Source: CAYXDR01 sp046498185 (lineage in GTDB: Bacteria; Desulfobacterota; DSM-4660; Desulfatiglandales; Desulfatiglandaceae). From it: a stretch of 8,573 nucleotides of DNA. The position numbers and the translations under genes are program-made. The stretch is taken from assembly GCA_046498185.1 (NCBI GenBank), contig JAWOBE010000059.1, positions 1-8,573 of the forward strand, read 5' to 3'. Under the pieces are notes generated by a model. That model worked only from the letters and a program-made list of their open reading frames with translations. It ran no database searches and was not told the origin of the DNA. Positions 4,807-8,573 of this stretch are shown here, in pieces; within the stretch, counting starts at the first letter, position 1, and each line of letters opens with the position of its first letter.

Positions 4807-4841
4807 CCCCGTGAAACCTTCTTGCACTCGTTTCACAGGGG
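4807..4841. repeat. Dispersed hairpin element, copy 1 (CCCC-GTGAAAC / GTTTCAC-GGGG)
   Basis: CCCCGTGAAAC (4807-4817) pairs with GTTTCAC-A-GGGG (4830-4841) with one bulged A and a 12-nt loop. A clearly related hairpin occurs at 6983-7017. There is no T-run, so it is not a normal terminator. Confidence 0.65.
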
Positions 4842-4967
4842 TAATCTGCGGATTGGCCGCCTAAGTGAGTCAGGTTCATTTCGAGGCCTTATCGGAAAAA
4901 AGGCAATCAGCAGAATGTGAAACTATAAAGGATGCTACTCCGCAGAGCTCTGCTGGAGGATGCGTGT

Positions 4968-5041
4968 TTACCGATTATGGCTTTGAGCCGAAATCGGTAA
5001 CGGATTACCGAAAATGGCTTTGGGCCGAAAGCGGTAAAGGG
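4968..5041. repeat. 37-bp tandem repeat of TTACCG...CGGTAA hairpins, 2 copies
   Basis: Units start at 4969 and 5006 (period 37) and share atggctttgRgccgaaaKcggtaa. In the first, TTACCGATT pairs perfectly with AATCGGTAA and encloses a second small stem GGCT-TTG-AGCC. The second copy keeps TTACCG/CGGTAA and GGC/GCC. A third, minimal hairpin of the same type is at 7611-7628. The tandem begins just past the 3' end of the deacetylase-like pseudogene. Confidence 0.7.
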
Positions 5042-5049
5042 GGTGTGGT

Positions 5050-5820
5050 TTACCTTCTTTGCGCCACCACCCTTTTGACGATGTTTTTCGTGTTCTGCCA
5101 GATGAATTCCTTGAGCCACGGGAGGGCGTGGTCCGTCCAACGTTGGGGGTGAACGGTGAACATGATTTTTTCGGGGAGCTTTCCGGCCTTGGCGGCATGG
5201 ATGATGTCTGTAGTGGAGTGAAAGACAAGACCTTGGCGGATTTATTCGGTCTGCTGAGGCAGCTTGTCGCGCACGCTGACCTTCCACCCGTCCCAGCGTC
5301 TGCCCGTGTCCGTCAAATAGAACACATCATTGAAATCTACATCCAGATAGGGTTCTCCGATTATCTCCAGCTTCCTGTAGTCGTACCTTTTCCATAGATC
5401 CCTGCTATCCCAGCGGGATCGTGGGCTCCCGTGCATACAGATGGTAGAAACCGGGGCCGGCTTCCGGAGCCTTTCCAGGTTGGCTTTGAAATCCGCAAAA
5501 GCCTTTTCCATGTCGCCGTTGCACGTGGACAGGTTCTCGTAATGATAACCGATCTCGTGCCCCAGCGATGAGATCTCTCTGATGACGGCCTCATCCCAGC
5601 TTTCCGGAACCGCCCGGAAATACCAGGTCGCCACAACCCCCATCCCATATTCCAGCTTTGCCATTGCCAAAGCATTTTGTGGCAACAGATCCACATCATG
5701 ACGAACGAGAATGCTTTTGTCATCGCGAGCATGGCAGAAATCCGCGATGGTTTGAAAGGAATAACCAGAAGCCTGCAAACTCCGCAAGAGCCTTGAGTAG
5801 GCATTTGTTGTAAAATCAAT
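5050..5820 (-). pseudogene. Polysaccharide-deacetylase-like (NodB-fold) protein with one in-frame TAA and lost ATG
   Basis: Read from 5820 to the TAA at 5050-5052 this is one continuous protein of about 256 residues broken by a single TAA at 5242-5244. Before it: IDFTTNAYSRLLRSLQASGY ... SILVRHDVDLLPQNALAMAK ... LGHEIGYHYENLSTCNGDME ... CMHGSPRSRWD ... SVRDKLPQQTE. After it, same frame: IRQGLVFHSTTDIIHAAKAG, KLPEKIMFTVHPQRWTDHAL, PWLKEFIWQNTKNIVKRVVA. HDVD and HEIGYHY are the metal-ligand motifs of the NodB-type TIM barrel, and HPQRW is a typical C-terminal motif. The expected initiator before DFTTNAYSR is ATT (5818-5820) where relatives have ATG; the first other start is TTG at 5785-5787. 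Either lesion alone could reduce expression. Such proteins occur in polysaccharide loci and may deacetylate a sugar; the substrate is unknown. A sequencing error at the TAA cannot be excluded. Confidence 0.82.
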
Positions 5821-5905
5821 ATTTTATTAGGGAGTTGTCGAATAAATACGATTTTTTCCTAAGCGATTCGATATGTCGGGAACGCTAAAAAAATTCCAAA
5901 AAAGG

Positions 5906-5934
5906 TTGACAACCGATTTCACAGATATTATTAA
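5906..5934 (+). promoter_or_regulatory. Strong sigma70 promoter for the structured RNA
   Basis: Perfect -35 TTGACA (5906-5911), spacer of exactly 17 nt, -10 TATTAA (5929-5934). Transcription would start near 5941, at the first stem of the RNA described at 5940-6024. It is the best promoter match in the window. Confidence 0.7.
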
Positions 5935-5939
5935 ATAAC

Positions 5940-6024
5940 TGTTCGGTGCCGCTTGTCGGCTCGATAGGGTTTCGCCCCGCCGAACATCAAAGACATCAAG
6001 CCCCCGGAAGGGGGCTTTTGTTTT
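5940..6024 (+). ncRNA. Structured small RNA beside the DUF3800 gene (candidate DUF3800-type RNA motif)
   Basis: A transcript of about 80 nt with its own promoter and terminator and no ORF. P1: TGTTCGG (5940-5946) pairs perfectly with CCGAACA (5980-5986). Inside are two hairpins: P2 GCCG (5948-5951)/CGGC (5957-5960), loop CTTGT; and P3 GGG (5967-5969)/CCC (5975-5977), loop TTTCG, extendable by CG (5962-5963)/CG (5978-5979) across an ATA bulge. This makes a compact three-way junction with single-nucleotide joints (T5947, T5961). A 12-nt linker (TCAAAGACATCA) leads to the terminator stem. I see no match to riboswitches I know (GEMM, glutamine, fluoride, SAM), 6S, SRP or tmRNA. The convergent neighbour encodes DUF3800, and Rfam holds a set of structured RNAs named DUF3800-I onward for that association. 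Which of them, if any, this is cannot be settled by eye. Confidence 0.65.
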
Positions 6025-6835
6025 CGTCCCACCAACTCAAGAGCGGGCTCTCGTCTGGAAAAATCTTCAATCCGTCCAGCTTTCCCTGTTTTGTATTCGA
6101 GGAGTTGTAAAACAACGGATAAATCTCCTCGAAATAGGGATAGGCGGCCTTTTCATACCGCATCACATGGTAAACATTGTACGAACAGAGGTCAGCCGCC
6201 TGAATTCCTTCGGAAAGTTCACTTCGGACAAACAAAGGCATTTCCACAATTTGCTTGAACCAACAGGCCGCGCTGGTGCCGCTTTCAAGGAAATAAGCGT
6301 GTTTTCTCGCAAGGGATAGGTTTACATGCTTGTTCACATCATCTGTGACCAATATGGCCTTATGTTTCGAGTGTTTTTCACGCATGAAGCTTTCAATCCT
6401 CTCACATAACAGCTCCCAGGCCTTTCGGTGGAGCTTTGCCGAATCCATGTAGTCTTGAAGATATCTTTTGTCTATCACCACGGACACAAGGGCCGCAGGG
6501 ATAGAAAGGAGCTGCCTATAATAGGTGGCGATCAAATCAGCAATCTCTTTTTCGGTAAGTAGAGAAAGAAATGGGTGCCTGTTGCGTTCTTTAGGGATCC
6601 TGAGCCAGTTCGATTTTATCTCGCATTGATCAAGGGTTATCTTCGCTTTGTGGAGGTAGATCAAGTCACGCTTCTTGGCAACAATTGGATCATAAAACTT
6701 CCGCCACTTGTGCTCAAAAATACCGAGGCCAGTCAAAACATAAAGCCAGTCTTTCTTTGAAACGGAGCTGTCCATACCAGGATGCACATCTTTCATATCG
6801 AGATTGCCCGTCTCATCTATATAGAAGAGATACAA
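5996..6835 (-). CDS. DUF3800 domain protein (RNase H-like fold)
   Basis: 279 residues, complete. The N-terminus MYLFYIDETGNLD holds the family's hallmark YIDE(S/T)G (Asp7, Glu8). ILVTDDVNKH gives Asp165/Asp166, and LSEGIQAADLCSYNVYH gives the conserved Asp215 of the 'GIQxADL' motif. Together these form a plausible acidic metal site of RNase H type, so nuclease activity is likely but unproven for the family. The start is TTG at 6833-6835: GGAGG (6841-6845) lies 5 nt upstream and a TGA closes the frame six codons before it. The TGA stop (5996-5998) lies in the linker and terminator of the convergent small RNA, so the two transcripts would be antisense over at least 20 nt. It is intact amid ruins, suggesting selection or recent arrival. 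DUF3800 genes are often found in mobile and defence-rich regions; no physiological role is established. Confidence 0.88.
   Translation of the reverse strand: MYLFYIDETGNLDMKDVHPGMDSSVSKKDWLYVLTGLGIFEHKWRKFYDPIVAKKRDLIYLHKAKITLDQCEIKSNWLRIPKERNRHPFLSLLTEKEIADLIATYYRQLLSIPAALVSVVIDKRYLQDYMDSAKLHRKAWELLCERIESFMREKHSKHKAILVTDDVNKHVNLSLARKHAYFLESGTSAACWFKQIVEMPLFVRSELSEGIQAADLCSYNVYHVMRYEKAAYPYFEEIYPLFYNSSNTKQGKLDGLKIFPDESPLLSWWDENKSPLPGA
5998..6024 (+). terminator. Strong intrinsic terminator of the small RNA
   Basis: AAGCCCCC (5998-6005), GGAA tetraloop (6006-6009), GGGGGCTT (6010-6017), with T-tract TTTTGTTTT (6016-6024): an 8-bp, nearly all-GC stem. The stem overlaps the last codons of the DUF3800 gene on the other strand, where it is preceded rather than followed by the T/A tract, so it serves plus-strand transcription. 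Confidence 0.85.
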
Positions 6836-6840
6836 ATACG

Positions 6841-6845
6841 CCTCC
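6841..6845 (-). promoter_or_regulatory. Shine-Dalgarno fixing the TTG start of the DUF3800 gene
   Basis: GGAGG on the minus strand, 5 nt before TTG at 6833-6835. There is no ATG near the family's N-terminus, so this site decides the start. Confidence 0.75.
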
Positions 6846-6895
6846 GCTTTTCAATGCATCCATCCGTCCAACCATTCAAATCATCCTAATCATCC

Positions 6896-6909
6896 GTGCC
6901 CTCGGGCAC
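6896..6909. repeat. Perfect short hairpin GTGCCC-TC-GGGCAC
   Basis: Six-bp arms with a 2-nt centre, in the 200-bp region upstream of the DUF3800 gene. The flanking 'aatcatccgtg' and 'catccgtcc' words are of repeat type. No T-run follows on either strand. Confidence 0.5.
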
Positions 6910-6982
6910 TCATCCATTCCTTCTCATCTTATCTCTTTTTACCCCGTAGCTCCGGCAGATAGTACTGGGGCGCCTCTGCCTG

Positions 6983-7018
6983 CCCTATGAAACCTGTGTT
7001 GCTTCGGTTTCATCGGGG
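6983..7018. repeat. Dispersed hairpin element, copy 2 (CCC-TATGAAACC / GGTTTCAT-CGGGG)
   Basis: CCCTATGAAACC (6983-6994) pairs with GGTTTCATCGGGG (7006-7018) with one mismatch around an 11-nt loop. It shares the CCC..TGAAAC...GTTTCA..GGGG layout, loop size and the preceding 'gcctgc/tgcctg' with 4807-4841. It probably belongs to the same repeat family. Confidence 0.65.
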
Positions 7019-7044
7019 TTTCACTGGGCGCGACACCATTTCCC

Positions 7045-7515
7045 TTGCTAACCCTCTCACCCTCTACCTCCTTACCTTCTTCTTCCCTCCTTCTCATCTT
7101 CTTTTTCAAAGCCTTCCGTGCCGTGGGTCATGATATCGAGATCACTGTAAGACTGGCCGGAATAGACGCCCCCGAGGGAGCCACACGAAAGCGAATAAAA
7201 ATACAACCGTTCAGCAACGAGGCAAGAGACTTTCTTTCGGCACTTATCTTGAACAGAGCGGTCGACGTTAGAGGGCATGGCACAGATCGGTATAACCGAG
7301 TGCTGGCCGTAGTATTCATCGACGGTTTGAATGTGAACAAGGCCCTCCTTCACGCAGGCCTTGCAGAAACCTGGCGGGGAAACGCCCCCAAAAACCTTGA
7401 TCTCGACACCTTCTGGCATGTGGAAGACGAAGCCAAACAAAAAGGGCGTGGAATGTGGAGGCTTGGCCCAAACTACATATCCCCCGCGATGTGGCGAAAG
7501 ACGGCAGGAAGGTAA
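7045..7515 (+). pseudogene. Thermonuclease (SNase/TNase) homologue lacking its N-terminal strand
   Basis: Family sequence runs from about 7114: FRAVGHDIEITVRLAGIDAP, RKRIKIQPFSNEARDFLSAL, GHGTDRYNRVLAVVFIDGLN, LLHAGLAETWRGNAPKNLDL, ending YISPAMWRKTAGR-TAA. The OB-fold catalytic residues are present, counted from the TTG at 7045: Arg36 (VRLAG), Glu59 (SNEAR), Arg85 (DRYNR), and the Ca-ligand Asp41 (GIDAPE). Relatives have 'VxDGDTFxAVGHDIEI' here; the DGD strand with the first Ca-binding Asp is missing and the upstream frame (SPSTSLPSSSLLLIFFFK) is read from a pyrimidine-rich tract. That accidental hydrophobic run could mimic a signal anchor, but no Shine-Dalgarno precedes the TTG at 7045. It is most likely a 5'-truncated, inactive copy; use of the internal GTG in 'RAVGHD' is possible. 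It hydrolyses DNA and RNA in the intact family. Confidence 0.78.
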
Positions 7516-7610
7516 GGAAGATAAGTTTTGAGAAAACAGCTGGTAGTTGTCAGTAATGCCTTTTCACCACATTCCTTCCGTTCACCACTCACTAATCGTT
7601 ACCAAAGCTA

Positions 7611-7628
7611 TTTACCGAAAACGGTAAA
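7611..7628. repeat. TTTACCG-AAAA-CGGTAAA hairpin
   Basis: Perfect 7-bp stem with AAAA loop, 4 bp beyond the galE stop (7632-7634). It could act as a weak terminator for galE, but no T-run follows on that strand. It is the same motif as the hairpins at 4968-5041. Confidence 0.6.
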
Positions 7629-7631
7629 AGT

Positions 7632-8573
7632 TCATTTTCCCTTCTCAAACCCGTCAGGGTGGTTTCGATGCCAGTTCCACGCGGTTCGGATCATCAGCTC
7701 CGGGTCTTCGTAAACCGGCTTCCAGCCAAGTTCGGTGCGAATCCGCGCGGAGGAAGCCACAAGCCGCTCCGGATCGCCGGGCCTGCGTTCAGTCTCCACA
7801 GCGGGGATTTCGTGGCCTGTGACCCGCCGGGCGATCTCGATGATCTCCAACACCGAATACCCGGTCTGACAACCGAGGTTGTAAACCATGCTGTCACTTC
7901 CGTCGAACAAACATTCGGCCGCCAGGATATGCGCTTGGGCAAGGTCGCTCACATGAACGTAATCCCGTACGCAGGTTCCATCGGGAGTTCCCCAGTCCGT
8001 CCCGAATATTGATATGGATTTCCTCTGTCCGAGCGGCACCTGGAGCACCAGAGGAATAAGGTGCGTCTCAGGGTGGTGGTCCTCACCGATATCACCCTCC
8101 TCGTCGGCACCGGCCGCGTTGAAATATCGAAGCGAAGCCTATTTCATCCCGTAAGCCTTCTCGGCATCCTCCAGTATCTGCTCGATCATGAGCTTGGTTC
8201 TCCCGTAGGGGTTTGTCGGGATCACGGGGTCCATCTCCTCTATAGGAACCTTTGCAGGTTCACCGTACACGGCGGCCGTGGAGGAAAGTACAAAATGCAG
8301 CACCTCCTTTTCTTTCATGGCCGTGAGAAGCCTCGTTGTCTTCCCCACGTTATTGTCATAATAGACAAGAGGCTGTTCGACGGATTCTCCCACCAACGAA
8401 AACGCCGCAAAGTGCATCACGCAGCCGATTTTCTTTTCTTCGAGCACACGGGAAACCAGGCCGACATCCCCAAGGTCCCCGATGACAAGTTCAAGTCCTC
8501 GGACGGCCTCCCGGTGCCCTTTGGATAGGTCGTCCAGGATTGTAACATCATGCCCCACACGAACAAGCTCCCG
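7632..8573 (-). pseudogene. galE: UDP-glucose 4-epimerase, broken by one in-frame TAG; 5' end beyond the window
   Basis: The frame enters at 8573 (RELVRVGHDVTILDDLSKGH) and continues without shift to a TGA at 7632-7634, except for one TAG at 8139-8141. Before it: CVMHFAAFSLVGESVEQPLV, VLSSTAAVYGEP (catalytic Ser/Thr), NPYGRTKLMIEQIL (YxxxK) and KAYGMK. After it: ASLRYFNAAGADEEGDIGED, PLVLQVPLGQR, ISIFGTDWGTPDGTCVRDYV, RRPGDPERLVASSARIRTEL and ...HPDGFEKGK. About 313 codons are seen; with the missing 17 or so N-terminal residues (GxxGxxG) this gives the usual 330. Relatives commonly have an aromatic residue between 'YGxK' and 'ASLRYFNAAGA', one base from TAG. GalE interconverts UDP-glucose and UDP-galactose for surface polysaccharides. 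Either a recent nonsense mutation or an assembly error; the rest is undamaged. Confidence 0.9.

Larger units (their letters stand above)
4690..5049. other. Gene-free stretch with hairpin repeats
   Basis: Frames on both strands here lack family resemblance. Contents: 'aatctgcg' direct repeats (about 4781-4805 and 4842-4850), the hairpin at 4807-4841, a 12-bp palindrome GCAGAGCTCTGC (4942-4953) and the 37-bp tandem hairpin repeat at 4968-5041. Confidence 0.55.

Noticed and set aside
4865..5397. Plus-strand frames (95 and 112 residues) across the deacetylase-like gene and hairpin repeats
   Set aside because: They are antisense shadows of the pseudogene at 5050-5820, with no family resemblance or ribosome-binding site.
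5940..5986. Small RNA as a known riboswitch (GEMM, fluoride, glutamine) for the DUF3800 gene
   Set aside because: The RNA is on the opposite strand, convergent with the gene, ends at its own terminator, and lacks the conserved cores of those classes.
5940..5986. Three-way-junction RNA as a tRNA or tRNA remnant
   Set aside because: No T-loop GTTCRANNC at the right place, no anticodon arm geometry and no CCA end; the arms are too short.
5242..8141. Stop-codon recoding (pyrrolysine or another suppressor) to explain the TAG in galE and TAA in the deacetylase-like gene
   Set aside because: The two codons differ, UAA readthrough is not known as a genetic code in this kind of bacterium, other genes here end at TAA, TAG and TGA, and decay is widespread. 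Kept only as a check for the TAG.
8061..8528. Plus-strand frame of 155 residues at the right end
   Set aside because: Antisense shadow of galE; the minus-strand frame carries every epimerase motif.

Overview
The window reads as a decayed accessory region of a bacterial chromosome, not a working gene cluster. Intact genes are few: a VapBC-type toxin-antitoxin pair, a DUF3800 protein, a small antitoxin-like protein and perhaps one 59-residue ORF. Between them lie pieces of sugar-nucleotide and polysaccharide genes, nuclease and toxin remnants, an IS200/IS605 end and many short repeats. The proteins and the intergenic repeat style look to me like an uncultured Desulfobacterota (deltaproteobacterial) genome. 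That is an impression from family resemblance, not a proven assignment.

Left part (1-1450, mostly minus strand): the start of an IS200/IS605 TnpA with its left-end hairpin, a NYN-domain RNase cut off after its second acidic motif, and about 400 bp of dense palindromes and 28-bp repeats with no gene. Middle (1456-3966, minus strand): an antitoxin-like small protein; a GDP-L-fucose synthase remnant (fcl/wcaG); a phased array of 17 heptanucleotides; the C-terminus of GDP-mannose 4,6-dehydratase (gmd); the first 22 or so residues of a bi-domain oxidoreductase; a RelE/ParE-like toxin C-terminus; an intact PIN toxin with its antitoxin between two near-identical 35-bp direct repeats; and an internal piece of the same type of bi-domain oxidoreductase, bounded by two repeats. 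Right-middle (4000-5050): a possible small plus-strand gene with promoter and operator-like sequences, an MBL-fold RNase fragment and repeated hairpins.

Right part (5050-8573): a polysaccharide-deacetylase-like gene complete except for one in-frame TAA and a lost ATG; a strong plus-strand promoter driving a compact three-way-junction RNA that ends in a strong intrinsic terminator; an intact DUF3800 gene converging on that RNA; a thermonuclease lacking its N-terminal DGD strand; and a UDP-glucose 4-epimerase (galE) broken by one in-frame TAG and running off the right edge.

Two themes connect the parts. First, gmd, fcl, galE, the bi-domain oxidoreductase and the deacetylase-like gene are all typical of a surface-polysaccharide locus, now in ruins. 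Second, nuclease folds are concentrated here (NYN, PIN, RelE-like, MBL RNase, DUF3800, SNase). The most interesting object is the self-contained structured RNA at about 5940-6024 beside the DUF3800 gene. It fits the known but unexplained association of structured RNA motifs with DUF3800 genes.
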